Shown here one piece after another: positions 13,001-26,771 of a DNA stretch of 64,000 bases. The stretch is from Diprion similis. Taxonomy: Eukaryota > Arthropoda > Insecta > Hymenoptera > Diprionidae. Numbering within the stretch: the first letter of the stretch is position 1; each line of letters begins with the position of its first letter. The stretch lies in assembly GCF_021155765.1 (NCBI RefSeq), contig NC_060115.1:496001-560000 (forward strand), written 5' to 3'. Under the pieces are notes generated by a model. The model ran no database searches. It was not told the DNA's origin and saw only the letters and a program-made list of their open reading frames with translations. The translations under genes and the position numbers were made by a program.

Positions 13001-16000
13001 GAACTCTGAATTGCAGGACGGGAGGGCTTTGACGCTGCGATAAAAACGTTTCAATTTCTGCGGACAATTGACGCAACTCTTCTCGAAATTCACCGGCAGT
13101 ATAGGAATATAGGAAGTAGAGGAATTTTATCGGTATATACTCCTAACTCGGTGAAAACGGTGAAAATTAGCTTCGTTTTTTCATTGCATAAAATTCAACC
13201 GATTCGTTATTTTAATTTTATAAATTACCATGGCTAAAATTAAATGCAACATAAAAGTTTCAAGTCTTATCAACAGCGGGACGTGCCGCGATTCCAGCCT
13301 CGATTCGAGCAGACATTCCGAACCCACTGATGAACATTCGCACCTTTTTTTTTTTAATATTTCAACTAATATAGGAAGGAGGAATTGGCCTCTGGACCGC
13401 GGACGACCCTCTTGGGAATGCGAGCCATTTCAATGATTCAGAAGGTCTGTTCCTGGTACTGAAATATAAATTTATCATCGACCAGAGCCACGGTAAGAAT
13501 GTGGGAACTGTGACTTGCCTGAAACCTCACCGTGAGAACGCAGCGCATCCCGAAAGGTGAATGTAAGAATCTAGGTATTTTTGTGCAGTTACTTCATTTT
13601 CGTACCAACGGCCTTTTTATTCTCTTTCTTTCGAGTCCGAAATTTTTGCTCCTGCATAACTCTTCGAGAACAGCTGCGGGATAAATTCTTCACGGTGTAA
13701 TAAGGAAATTGAGACACGACTCAAGTGCACATGATTCTTACAACTCGTCGTCTCCTCATTTCTCATAACGTGCACGATTACTCCCCCGAATCGTTCAGAA
13801 GGATCAAGAAACAATAAACCATAATTTTTTTAGCGTTGTGTAGGAAAGTTTAGGTCTTATTGTATCGAGTTTGAGCATGCATTGATTGAAAAGATTTTAC
13901 ACAACTTGCTAAAGACATTGAAAAATTTATAAATTCTTTGAAAACAACCCTGCAGTCTATTGAAAGAATTTCTTAATCACGATGTGAATGTGTTAAATTC
14001 ACAAAATCAAATTCCGTCCAGGCGCTACATCACGCTGGATTCTGAAGAGAGGTAGAAAAAAACTCACTAAGCAAATAGAATTGGGGTGAAATCGAGCAGC
14101 AGAGCCAGCAGACGTGCATCCAGGTACTAAAGATGCAAATGCGGGGCATTCAGTGGCGATTCGGTGCACACCTTGATTAGTCTATTAAGAATAGAGTGAG
14201 AAGAGTATGAAGTCGATTAAGCTTATCGAAACAACGTGTCAATGAAGATTCGTCGGTTCAGCCATTCCTGATGATTAAAACTGTAATTCCAACTGTAAAA
14301 GGATCAAACTAGAATGGAAAAAAAAAAAAAGAACTCACGGTTGTTATAGAATAACAGAATAAATGGTACGTCAATCCCGATAAAAATGAAACCCACGTCG
14401 GAACAAAGGTCAAGTGCCAGATTTGTTGGTGTTCGATGGTTAATCGTGACAGGATGAAAGAAAAGTTTACGTCAAAGCTTTTGGATTCTGACATTCGTGG
14501 AAGAGGGAGACGAATATCGAGTGGCTGATTGCGGAGGCGCTGAGATGAGACCGTGTGAAAAATGCGTACCCTGTGCCCCGGAAAAGTGTAAGCCGGGGAG
14601 GGGGAACGAGGGTACACCACGTTTAAGGCTGTCGCGACCTCCCGACTGACGCAAATTGTCTCGCTAACGACCCGGGCCTCGTTAATTGCGAAAGTTATCG
14701 TCCATTGAAGTCCGCAATCCTTCCAACCTCCTCCCATGACACCTAACACGTATTTCTAACCCCTCTAGTGAGGCTACTCACCTTGACGTACACGCGTGTC
14801 TAACCCTTCCCCTTCCCCGGGATACCGCGTCGTGGGGAAGAAAAATTAACACAAAGTCAAAAGCTCGAGACGGGCTTTTTTTTACCGAGTCGTGTTACGC
14901 GAACGCGATTTGTATCACGCGCTCTGTGTCGTTTCATCACTTTGAAGAGGACATAATACATTCCGGAGCAAAGGGTAATTAACTTTCATAATTTTTTTAT
15001 TCGGCTCGCGCTGATTACTACGCGAACTCTTTCGTCAAGATCGACAATTGCCAAGGGAAAAAAGTAGAAATCGTCGTGAAATATCGTGTCTATTACAACT
15101 AACAGTAACAAATAGATTTGACAAGGATTAGGATGAGTTTTTCGACGCAGAGTCAGCGTCGCGCCTTGCAACGTCACATAGTGTCAGCCTCGCTTCTCCG
15201 TCCCCAGAGCACCGTCTGCTATTTGGCTGAGCTACCGTCTCTGCTGGGGTCGCGTTTCCGTACTCGCGTCCAAGTGATTTGCATACAGGCTAGATCTCCT
15301 TCTCGAATCTCCTCGGCAACGTCCAACTCGGTCGGGGTGCTACGGAAACTCAGAACGTGGATCTTGAAGAGGTTTGAAAAACGCTGGTACCAATTCTGAA
15401 TCACGATCGATAATTTTCTCACTCTTTCACTCACAGGGTGTATTTCGAAAAAGCTTTCGGACATGCGAAGAGTTCGTATACCATGATCTTGCAAACCATG
15501 CCGATGATGTGAATCTCTAAATACGGATTTCGCCGATTCCGACGACGAAAGTAAACCACTGAAGCGTGTTTCTTGCATCCCTTGTATGGAAGGCTCAGGG
15601 TTAACTCGAGGCGAAGTCCACCTGTGGATTTCGCCACTGGTAGGCGGATCTTGGACGTGATGGAGACCGAGCAGTTGACACTGACCGTAACTAGTGATGA
15701 GAAGCTAATTAACGGCCTCGGTAAACAACGGATGAACGGTTATATACCCGCGACCCTGTGCCGCGAGCTCAATTCATCCTCAGAAACCGCTTGGCAATGT
15801 TGGTCGCTCGGTCTGCGGTTCGACCGGCTGCCCCTTTCACCTTGCTGGTTGACTAATAATTGATCGAAGTTGCCCAGAGCCGACTAAACTGATTTCGACT
15901 CCCTCGTGGCGAGAAGATGAAAAGGTGGTTAGTCCTGGCGGAGAAACAGCGCGAAGCTGGGAATAGAAGTTATAATTGAAATCCTTGTGTCGTGGGTGGA

Positions 16001-19000
16001 TTATACGTGATGGTTGTACAGCACGGGGCGGTGGTTAATTCTCCATTTTATTGTTCTATGGGAAGTCAACCGGCTGTAGAGTTCAGGTTTCGCGGCATTG
16101 CGACAACGTTTTTGCAATACATTTGTATTAAAAGTTGCCAACGCGAGAATACGACTATTTCTGAAAAATATAGGGTAAAAATGAGAATATATTTACCGCG
16201 GTGACTCAAGACGCGGAAAGTTAATTACTTTTCATTTCATCTTTTTGTGCAGTCATAAACAAGTGACCATAATTGGCGCAGAGGCTGAGACGTCGCCAAA
16301 CTTTGGCAGGTTAATTTTCAATCAACTATCGCGCGGTTCGGCTCGAAAATTATCATATCTACCGCCTGCAGAAATCTCTACCGGATCGGATGACGCGATG
16401 GCACTGACAGATGAATGGCAGGCCAGTGATTGTTTTAGATCTGAATCATATAAGCGGTTTGCCGGTTCGCCACTCGCACCCTCCGCGAAACTCGAACCCT
16501 TTTTCGTTCGAAATATCAGACATTTTCAATTAGCGATAAGGCGAATTTTGACGTCTGTCAACCATGCGGCTGCGGGAAACCGGAGTGTCGGTCTCATTTC
16601 ATTCGGTGTAAAAAATCACGGCAATACCAAATCAACCCTTTTCATCAGATGGAAACGCTATTTGCGCTTTCGTATCTTCAGACGAGATGGTGGACGTGCA
16701 AACAAATTCAACGGAACGAATCCCTTTGGGCAGTCATTGATCAAAGAAACCCATTAAGTAAACCATCAAAAGCAAATTTATTAAAACGAAAAAAAATTGG
16801 TCTACACGTAACGCTTTAATGTGAAATTTATCGATAACGTATGAGCTGCACCTGATCTTTGCAACTCTTGCAAATGGTTCGTAGAGCAATTTGTTGTCAA
16901 GGATGGCTCAATGTTATCCATTACCAAGTAGAGGGGAAGGGGAAATTTACGATCTAATAAGGAAGGGAACGGCGTTCTCCGATCTATCTTAGACACTTCC
17001 GATCTTCCCTCTCCCAGGGTTTTACCCACCGTCGATCCCGGAGGACCCGCAATAGCTATACTAAAGTACGCTCTTTCCGCAAGACCGCCTTTGAACCGAT
17101 TAAAGTACGTATAATCAATCAGTCGAACCTGCGCAGCCGATCGCAAGTTTATAACTTTAGCTTACCTGGATTAATCGAAGAGAAAAAAATCGAATCTCGT
17201 CACAAATTTCAGAGAGCTGTTTTACATATTTTCCGAATTAGGTTTTGCACCGGAAATTAGCTAAAGTGAACGATAATTGTTTCATACTGTTATGATATTA
17301 GGGGTAAAAAGAAAAAGAAATCGTTTTCACCCAATTTTCATTCTACTAAACTGTCGCCGAGCACGTTATTAATATAAATTAAGCATAATGACATTCATTC
17401 CAGAAGTACTTTGGCCTCCTACCTTTGCGCGATCGGGGTGAAAGCAGTGGAAAATATTTTGCTGTCGAGAGATATCGTCTCCCAGAGGTGAAATTCGGCG
17501 GAAACTGGATTAAGTATTGTCCGTTATACAATAATTATGCACGTGTTTGTTGGTGTGAAGAATTGATGCACACGTGTTTCATATTGTTACTGGCGTCGTT
17601 GTAACAGCTTGATCTTTGAATTATCCAGAAATATCGCGGTGCAAGCTGCCGCAGACGCATTACATTATCGCGGCATAGTCGTCCTGGTGTAATTAATTTT
17701 GCTACATGTGACCTGATTGGATTTTTCACTCGTCACTCATCAAAGAGCAGCCGATTTTATCCACGCAGGGTATACGAGTGACATTCGTCGGGAGATTTGA
17801 AAGGCGGACGAAAATCGCACCGCACCGCACACGATATCATATGAATACCGCGCTCATGTGTTATCGAATCGTGGGATCGTACCAATTAGGTCAACGAATT
17901 TTTCCCTCTTCCTTTGAATCAATTCGCAATCGAATGCCAAACATGCTTGAAAATGGACGAAGGGAAAAAATGAAGAACGAACTTCATCACGAGTTCTTCC
18001 AATTACCGAAATTTTCCAATCGGCAGGAAATCAAAGTCCATATTTTTAATAATTAATAATTTTCATCGCTTAATTATACGTGATATACCTCCGAAGGCCT
18101 GTCGATAAACGCGTCGCTGTACCTATAAGTATATTGATTCACGTCACTCGAGCTCGTCCATGATAAGATTCTGGAAAGAAAACAGTGGATAGGAATAATT
18201 GAAAATTAATTAAACAGCGATCGAGGCTACGATGAACGAGGCTTGTTTCTGAATGAGCTTGTGGCACAAATACGCGTAACAAGAGTCATCAGGTATAGGC
18301 ATACAAGCTTCCGCAGCACTCGAGCATCGTTCCACTTGTTCGCAGATACTTCCGCGTCATGTTTTCTTATCGTAGTGGATCTATTGACCAGGTGGACCGT
18401 CGGTCCAGTCCTGCGATTGATTTCTTTGATATCAATCAGCCCGGGAAGTCGCCTACTAATTAGACACGCACCGGTGCAACGGCTTTCTGCGCAGTTAAGG
18501 GAGTGAAATTAGCGTTTAGCGATTCGTTCGGAACCTCGCCAAGTGTAAAATATTTGGCTTTGAATCGATCGGCGCGGACAATTATAATCCGAACGGTTCG
18601 AGCGGAGTCAGTCGCTTCGCAGCTCGTGCAACAACTCGAGACGTGTGAGTAATAAGATCGTTGACGCGAATGCGCGGCGTGTCATTCGGGTTGGACTGAT
18701 CGATGAGCTCGTTACAGTTCCATATGCCGATTACGGATACCCGGGTGATGAAGCGCGCTAGCTAGGCTTCCGCACGCGATACGCGAGGTCTGCACGCGTG
18801 CAGGCTACGGCTAGCGTAGGCAGAAGCTGCGTAATCGAGTGACGATCAGGCTGCGTTTGAGGTGAATGCTAACGATCGTGCAGCCGCGGTGCAGGAGCAG
18901 CTCGTTCCAGGACGGCTACGCTGAAAGAGCTGCGCTTTCACAAAGTAATTGCGCGCACTTACCTACGGAGACCGTCCCCGAGAACTTAGCCTCCCGATTA

Positions 19001-22000
19001 CTATAGCGGGAAGTTAACTGTAATAATGATTAGATGTCGCACCGGCTCCCGTGGTAGCGTTAATATACGACGTCAGCTGACGCGATGCGCCGCGACGCCG
19101 AACGTCGACGTTTATTACTCGATTGTCGGGTGTCGGGAGCACAATTGGCCCTGAATAAGCCTCGGAGAAACTCCCTCGCGACTCTACTGACACTCGCAAT
19201 AGCTGACTGGCTGTAGTGGGTGCAAAGAAAGTTGCCGAAGAAGTACGTTTGTCTTACAACGAAGGTATCCCGTTTGATTTCTTTCGTAATATGTTATAGC
19301 GACACGTATTTTTTGTTTATCTGCCATAAAACACTTTAGGGGGGGTAAAACCACCCTCCAATTTAAGGCGATTTGGCCGTTTCACTCACAAGAATATAAT
19401 TTTTTTTTCCATCCAATTCAACTGGCAAAGTTTTCTCGGAACGAGAAATGAAAAATGTAATTTTCTCAGAAGCAAAAAGAAAAAGAAAAAGAAAAATTAA
19501 CTTATGGTGTTTATCGGGGAACGTTGTCACTGCGGTAAATATTTTTCAAAGACTCGAGTCGATCTTGCACTGCTTGCAGGATCATTGCGTCGGTAGAAAG
19601 TACTGATCCCGGCTCGCTGTTGGGAAAACTCCCAACCAACAACCGCAACCGGGTAAATCTGGAGACGTCGAAGAGCCGAGATTAGGAAGGTGCCTGCTCC
19701 GTGGGAAATGCACATGCTGACGGAAGGAGCTTCGGCAGGGCACGTCGTTTTTGGGATTTGGTCCTTTACAAGACCACCGCATCGCTGCCTGCGCCTCCGA
19801 TGATAAGGGGCTTCGTTTCCCAATTTCGGACATCGGCTCACGTCCACGTTGAGCGATTTGTGAACCCGGAAATGTTTGCTTTGGTGAAATTACAAGCCTG
19901 TTGGAGTGACGGGACAAGGGAGTGAGAAAAAAAGGATCGGTTCCCAAGTTTCCGGGTGAAATCGGGATCCTCGCAAATGAATATCGTCGCTGAATAATTG
20001 ATCAGGGATTGCCGCGCTCCAAGAAGGTCTTAATTGCCACACGCGGGTAACTCTCTTTGCATTTGAATAATCTACGTCACGTGAATCCGAATGACTGGGA
20101 TGTTTCATATTCTTTCGGGTCAAGGCGTGGGTGGGATAACTTCACCCGATTCAAATTTCATTAAAATAAATTCAGGAAGGAAGGGAAGAGCCGTGCACGT
20201 TGAAGGAAACTGAATACAGCGCGGCACCCTTCTCGTTTTGGATTTCAAGTCTCTCCGATCCCTGATTTACAGCCGAGGCAATTAGCTGTTTAAAGTGTCT
20301 AGTTTCGGGACAAACTTAATCTCGTCTAACGCGGCTGTGTGCAGAGGAACAAAACCGAACACGAAACGGTCGGGACTCTCGGTTCTGCGAGGTTAATTTG
20401 ACACAACACCGGGCGCGTCTCTTCCGACGGCCATCAATTATACCTACACCATAAACAAATGTACCTACCGATGTAGAGACAAGTGTTCAGTTTCAGCTCT
20501 GCCGGTTTCTGTCAGGCTCGATTATTTCGGTACGTATCCAATGTCGCCTCACCTTTGACTCCGATCACCGTTCCGCTGATCATTCGGTTTCTTATCGGCT
20601 CAGGTAATCGGAAAGACCTCATTACCAGAGACTTCCCGCGGCGAGCAGCGTCGTAGTGACGATGGGAATTATATTAACCAATAACTTACGAGCAAGGCTA
20701 TTTTACGCATACAGGTACACAATTTCGCACACTGCAAGGACGTTGTAGGTACATCAATCAAGAAACTTTTTCGACAAAGATCAATTGCACAAGATTCCCG
20801 GCAGAAAAAACCGTCAAAGTATAGTATGTGCAATATTTTGAGGTTTAAATACGTCTCAAATACAATCCGCGATAAATTATCGCCAGTTTAAGTTGCAGTG
20901 TAACAGTACGTCGAAAAAGAAGGAAACTTCTGCGCGCTGTAAAGCACTGTCCGTGACAGATCCAATTCTGCAAGATGGGATCATTTTTTCAAATCCACAT
21001 GTCCAAGACAAGTTAAAGAAGCGGAGCGTGTAAAATGAAAAATCGTTTCTAATTCACTTGAAGTGGCTTTTGACCGAGACTAAGGATCGTACGGCATGAC
21101 CCGAGGTTACGAAGGTCTGAAAATTGGTGCTCAGCCGGTTTAACCGCCCTTTGCGTTTTACGTCAATGGACGAAGTTGATTCGGAATTAGTGACCGCATG
21201 AAACTAGGAATATTCCATTTACTTTGAAGCCGCAAATATTTTCCTCCTCTGACTTCGTCTGAGTCCATGTAATAAGAAAATTTCGCCGCGGTTCGCGGTT
21301 TCGTGTTAGGGTTTAAAACAGTGCGACGGATTTTCGCGAATTTTGTCGACGGCCTTCACCGATCCGGGTCGTGGGACCGGACAGTCTCGTTGCGACTTAC
21401 TCAGGGTATTAGGAATAATAATTTAGAGGAAGACATCGGGCCAACAGTTGACCGCCACCATCAGCCACTCTCCAGAACTTTGAAGCGAGGGATTGTCCCG
21501 CTTTTTAACGCTCGAATTCGCCATTTTAATTGGGGGAAAAAAGGTGGCTCGAATCTCAATAATTTTTCCCCGCCCATCGGCACTTCGGGACATTGTATTA
21601 AAGTAAAACCCGATGGAACAACGATTTCCACCCCAATTGCTCGGATTCGAAGGTCTCATCGCAACACCCCAAGGTCGTTATAAACACGCTCGATTGACCC
21701 CTTTGGCTTTCAACCATATCCGCACCCGCCCTGTTCACTCTATGCAAAGTAATCAGACCCTTTATCGAATTGTCCGAGAGTCGAGATCGGGCCGAGCATG
21801 GGAAGACCTTTTCTGCACGGATTTTCAGCATCGAGACGCGGTTGGTCCGCGGTAAAAATCAAGGGGGAATAATTTTCGCAGTTGGATCGGTTATATTTAA
21901 AATCGTGCGGTCGAGGGAGAGGCGCACGTTTACCATCGAGACATCGGGTAATTGGAGTTTGAAGTAAATATAGCAACGACGTTGAAACGGTGCGACGTGA

Positions 22001-23271
22001 AATTGCACGGGTAACGTGAATCAATTATACCAACTTCTAAATGAGATTCTATCCGATTTTGTAATTGTTATTTCACCGAGTCAGTCGGCAGGTACCTCAT
22101 ATTCATCTTCTCAGCCAGCTGCAGCCTGGCAGCCGACAGTGAGAAATTCTACCCTGTAAATGTCTCTCGTACCCTAGGGTTCGTACCCAACGTACCTGTG
22201 CAAACTCTCCCTCCGTCCCTCCCTCACTCACGCGCACACAGGGGTCCACCTGTGTATAACAACTATTCAAATTATCCGGCACATTTGAATTTCATATTTC
22301 AGAGTTGGTTAAGGTAAACGAAGAAGTAATTAGGCGAATGCACTCGAGATCCGGACGTCTGCAATCCGACGGAAAGATGAGGACGACGAGACGCTGCGGG
22401 AAAACGATGAGAATATCAACTCGATCGAATATTAAATTCTATCACGTTCCCACCCTCCGCGCAGTCGAAGCCTTGGAATGTCTAATGCGCCGCCCCCTCG
22501 CTCTCAATCTTCGATTTTTTTCTATCCCCCTACCCTGAAAACTGACCCCATTTTTCGCGAATCGGAATCGCCTGATGGTGGTCGATAGTGAATTTTTCCA
22601 CCCTATTTTCGCGCATTGATTACCGATGTCTTACCGATTTTTGCGCAACGCCGAACGAACCGGGTACCTCGGAACTTGGGAGAAGGGAGACGGAGAAAAT
22701 TCAGTGTGAATCGTGCAGGGTAAAGCGGGAGGAAGAGGGGATGTTGGCGAAGCGTCGGGGCGGATAGAGAGAAAAGTTTTGGCTGACGTGGTAGAAACGC
22801 GGGAGTTTGAGGGATGTTGATGCGGGGAAAACTCGCACCTATTAGGTACACCCTCGAGAATTGGTGTGGGTGCAGGATGGGCTCAGCCACGGGCTAATTA
22901 AAGTGTCTTTCAACTCACGTTCACGTTCTGTTCTAAGTATGACACGTGTGTATCAGTGTATGTCGAAACTTTGCCCAGACATTATGATTTTCCGTTACAG
23001 ACTTGAGATCTGACGGAAAAATTGTCAATGTTTCAGCAGCTCGTCACATAAAAATCTGATAAACTATTCTATTTTGGGGAAATCGCTATTGATATTTCCC
23101 GTAGACGAGCGATCATCGGTTCGTTACTCGAAGAGACACATTTGAGATTGAAACCAAGGCTCGAATGATTGTCTCACACTTTGACGTCCGAATTGGCCGT
23201 AATTAAAGTTAATATAAGCAGAGTTGCTCGTTGCTATAAACTGCGGTGACGTGAGGTTCAGGCATCTCTGC

Positions 23272-23330
23272 AGAGAGAGAGAGAAAGAGAGAGGAATTGA
23301 TCTATAGACGAGAAAGAAGGAGAGAGACTA
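23272..23330. repeat. GA-rich microsatellite
   Basis: An imperfect GA dinucleotide run is interrupted by about 20 bp of unique sequence and then resumes as GAAAGAAGGAGAGAGA. Confidence 0.75.
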
Positions 23331-23910
23331 ACTCCACGTATATAAGTAGTAAAATAACACCAAGTACCCGGCACGATGTTTGGAATGATTTAATATTTCT
23401 TGGCGTGAATATGAGAACGTCACGATATGTACTCCAAGGTATATAAAAGTGCTTCTACATTTTTTTTTTTCGTGCCAAAACCGATTTTCATATTTATCCG
23501 TGCCTAGCCAATAGAAGTATTATTATAACGGTAATAAATTTGAATTGTAACTGTACAGGTGATACATTTTCGCGAGAAAAGTGTTAAGAAAGAATGGGGA
23601 AAAAAAAAATTCAACGATATGATAAATTTTCCCATGAATTTTCCCCACTTGCCTTCACATAAAATGCCGATATATGTACGTAACTTTGTCGCGGGGCACA
23701 CGTACCTACGTAGCTGCTACTCCTATTCGATATTAAAATTTTCCAGAAAGCTTCATGTTATTATACTTCGAATTTCTCATGAAATCACTAGACAAATCGA
23801 AAAAAGTAAATTAACGGACTCACGCTCCAGCGATTTAATTTTCACCGAACACGTTGCATTTCTTCCACTTTTCCTCGCCTTTATAGCAACTCTAACTGCA
23901 TCGCCATCAG

Positions 23911-24006
23911 CCTGTGCAGCAGGCACTAGAAGCGAGGCTCGGCGAGCTTTCGGCAGCCTTGGAACCACTTGAACAAAACTTTCGACAATTTCCTCGAGTT
24001 TGGCAG
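23911..24006 (+). CDS. candidate internal exon, 32 codons, helical peptide
   Basis: Seen: a pyrimidine-rich stretch (23856-23886) leads to CATCAG at 23905-23910. It is followed by 96 nt open only in one frame, reading PVQQALEARLGELSAALEPL then EQNFRQFPRVWQ, and ends CAG before GTTGAAG. An in-frame TAA lies six codons before the acceptor, and the other two frames are stopped. The peptide has a leucine-rich amphipathic pattern typical of a helix or coiled coil, and the exon would be phase 0 at both ends. The donor (GTTGAA) is weak, so the true 3' end could lie further on; the frame stays open to 24312, through a low-complexity glycine-rich part. I do not recognise the protein. If real, the large flanks are introns of a long plus-strand gene, perhaps the one starting at 754. 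Confidence 0.3.
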
Positions 24007-26731
24007 GTTGAAGATACTGCGAAAGAGCAGGGCGGAGATATTTTACGGTGGTCCGGAGGCGGGGGACGGGAGGGGGGCGGTAATGGGGGTAGGACCGGGC
24101 GCATCGTAGCTTTTGTGCCAAACTATGCATGTAATATGCAGGATCATTTTAGCCCCGGCAGGCTGAGCCTCTTGTGTACGTCAAATTACCGCTGCATGCT
24201 GCGGTGGTACGAGAATGTTGAGAAGGTTGTTCAAACCGAGACGAAGCTCCGGAACCGCTTAGACTTTGCGCCCTTAACGGCTAGGAGCACTTCACTCTTC
24301 ACGAACCGTTGACGAAGCGAAATGCCAAATAAAATAAATCAAACTATCCGGAAAGCAGTTAATCGCATTTAGCAGGCATGTTGATATTCCGCAAACCGAT
24401 GTGAGGAATCGCCACTGACCAATCCTTGAAAATTCTCCACTTGGAACTTGTTTGCAGAATTCTTTTTTCCTCTTCTTATCATTGATAAGTTCAATTCCTC
24501 GTGTACAGAAAGTCGCCTCTTATATACATTATTATACATGTATAAGGGGAACAAACTGAGCATTGGGATAAAAAAATTTGTTTAATCCTCTTCCTCTTAC
24601 TCTTTCTCTCCTATTCAGCTCTTTCTTTCGATATTTCTACTCACAAGTACCATCACACCGCTTCATTGGATAAGTGTTTAGATTTTTGCAACGGTTCATT
24701 AAAAACCTCGAGATCCTCAAAGCATCGTGCACGCGGTAGTAAAAGCTTGATAAAATATGGAGTTGAAAAAGCATCGCGGAGTGGAATATTCATTTGAACG
24801 TTGACAACGGGCTTTCAAAGGAATCTCCCTGACTTTTTATCGGCATCAACCAACCGCACGAACAATGGTGCATGAAATTAGTTATCCGGATTCGCATTCG
24901 TGACTTTTGAGAGCTGGGAAATACATTCCGTCAGCCGACGTAACACGGAACTACGAAGTTAACGAGCATGAATGTATGGAAGCTTTTGAGCTTGCAGCAG
25001 GCATAGTTCTATTCGTTAAAAGTATGGCACGAGTGGAAATATAATGGTATCGTCGAAGCGAACGTTGGTGCTTTATCATCGGCGATAATTCCGGCAAATC
25101 AACTAGCCACTATAGCTCCGACGTTAACTGACAACGAGATCTGCTAAGGTATCGCCAACATTGCAAGCTCGAGGAAAGAATTAGCCCTACGCTTTCTGTT
25201 TGGCGGTCGCAGTCGCCACGATGTATAAGGTATTCCAGACCCGGTACGCTAATTACCCGCATTTGTCATTGTCTTCTAGCCGCTTTTCCGCTGATTACTC
25301 TCGTCGCCGACGTAAACTTGGAAACGTTACGGCGTCGCGCCAGCTCGCCGGTGATCAAAACCAAACGACTCTGAGCCCTTCTCGCGGTGGGGCAGAAATT
25401 TCGGATATGCAAATCTTACCAAATGTCACTTTCCTCTCGGCGTGCACGTATTTCACGAAACACACGCTCACCCAACTCGCCTCGCGCCTATTTGCTCCCG
25501 GAATACTGGCAGGAATTCATCCGCGAGGGAGAGAAAGAGCGGCGGTATTACGCAGCCGGCGAAATCGGAATGGGTAAAACGAAAGCAGCGGGTAACAACG
25601 CTGGATAACTTCATTCGTATAGTGATTAATCATTCAAAAATTTTGTCCACACCGTCAGTTTGCTTTTAATTTCTCGACTTTGTTCCCGCTTCAACCCTCA
25701 TAGGCGGTATGAAACGAAATTTAGTGAGCGTACCGAGGCGCGAGGTGGCGTTGAAAAAATCTGGAAAGAGGAAAGTAACGAAACAGAAGTAACGGAAAAC
25801 AAAAAGAAAAAAATAACGAAAAAAACGAACAGCGGAGCAGCTTAATTAAAACGATAAAGTTCCTCGGCGAGTGGGAAGGAAAAACAAACCCACTTCGAAC
25901 TCTCGCGCGTGCCTTGATTGATGGCTGTGTTCACGGCAGAAAAACAACTCGAGTTACAAGAACAAGGATCAAGGTGCGGTGTTCGGATTAGCCGGAGTCA
26001 AGAAACACAGGAAGCAGAACTGATTTGCGGTCGCTCGTCGATGCGCTCGATTTATTTGCAAGTCTTGAACGGAAGATTTGTCGCGGCCCAGTCGCAGAAT
26101 GTCTTTTTCACCCGTGCCGATGCCGCTCGTTATTATTCATGAACAATTTCCTCGTACCAGGTGAAACCGAGTCGTTTGTCGCCTCGACGCCTCGAGCCAC
26201 ACCGAGAAACCGTCTCGCTATCATCGCCCGAAAGCGTTAAGGCGGGCATAACGCGGTCCGCGATTCAGTCTCGGGACCATATTTCGATATTTCACCACGT
26301 TCTAGGAGGTGCTGGAATCCCCTCATCTTCCACCCTCATTTCACCGCTTATGCTCTCGCATAAAAGAGGGAAAAACCTAGCTGGCGGGCTGCTGGTGCAC
26401 CTATAAGTTTATCCGGAGCTCTGCCTCTTTCCTACCGAGCGCCGTTATCTATCCTCTCATCGCCGATCGTAAGTTGTGAGATTCGATTTTTATTTTCTCC
26501 CTTCTTTTCCTCCTCTCTTCGCTCGAATCCAGAGGAACGTAACAACTCCGGTGCTGATTAAGCTTAAACTTAAACGCGATTATGTCTACTCCGAAAGCCG
26601 CCGCTGCACCGGTGGAAGCACGCTGAGATAAGTTTTGGCTTATACAAATTTCCCACTGGGTATGCAGATGACTGGCAACCGGCTAAGGTAAACAAGAACC
26701 AATCCCTGAACAAATTAGAATGACAATTGCA

Positions 26732-26771
26732 TCTCCATATACATACATACATTTATATATATATATATATT
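26732..26771. repeat. (CATA)n-(TA)n microsatellite
   Basis: CATA units are followed by a TA dinucleotide run. Confidence 0.85.

Larger units (their letters stand above)
7651..23850. other. gene-poor stretch (intron or intergenic)
   Basis: About 16 kb without a recognisable protein domain. It holds several purine or GT microsatellites and scattered open frames up to 170 codons (16245-16757, plus). None of these shows a known motif or a convincing splice context. A weak exon candidate at 7835-7936 is listed separately. The part around 18650-18960 is notably CpG-rich, with a 14-bp palindrome at 18790-18803, and may be promoter-like. Confidence 0.5.

Noticed and set aside
14309-14749. 146-codon open frame (minus)
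   Set aside because: No family resemblance; the tail is a phenylalanine run read from an A-rich tract, typical of non-coding DNA.
16245-16757. 170-codon open frame (plus)
   Set aside because: No motif recognised, no plausible ATG context, no splice signals, and composition resembles surrounding non-coding DNA.
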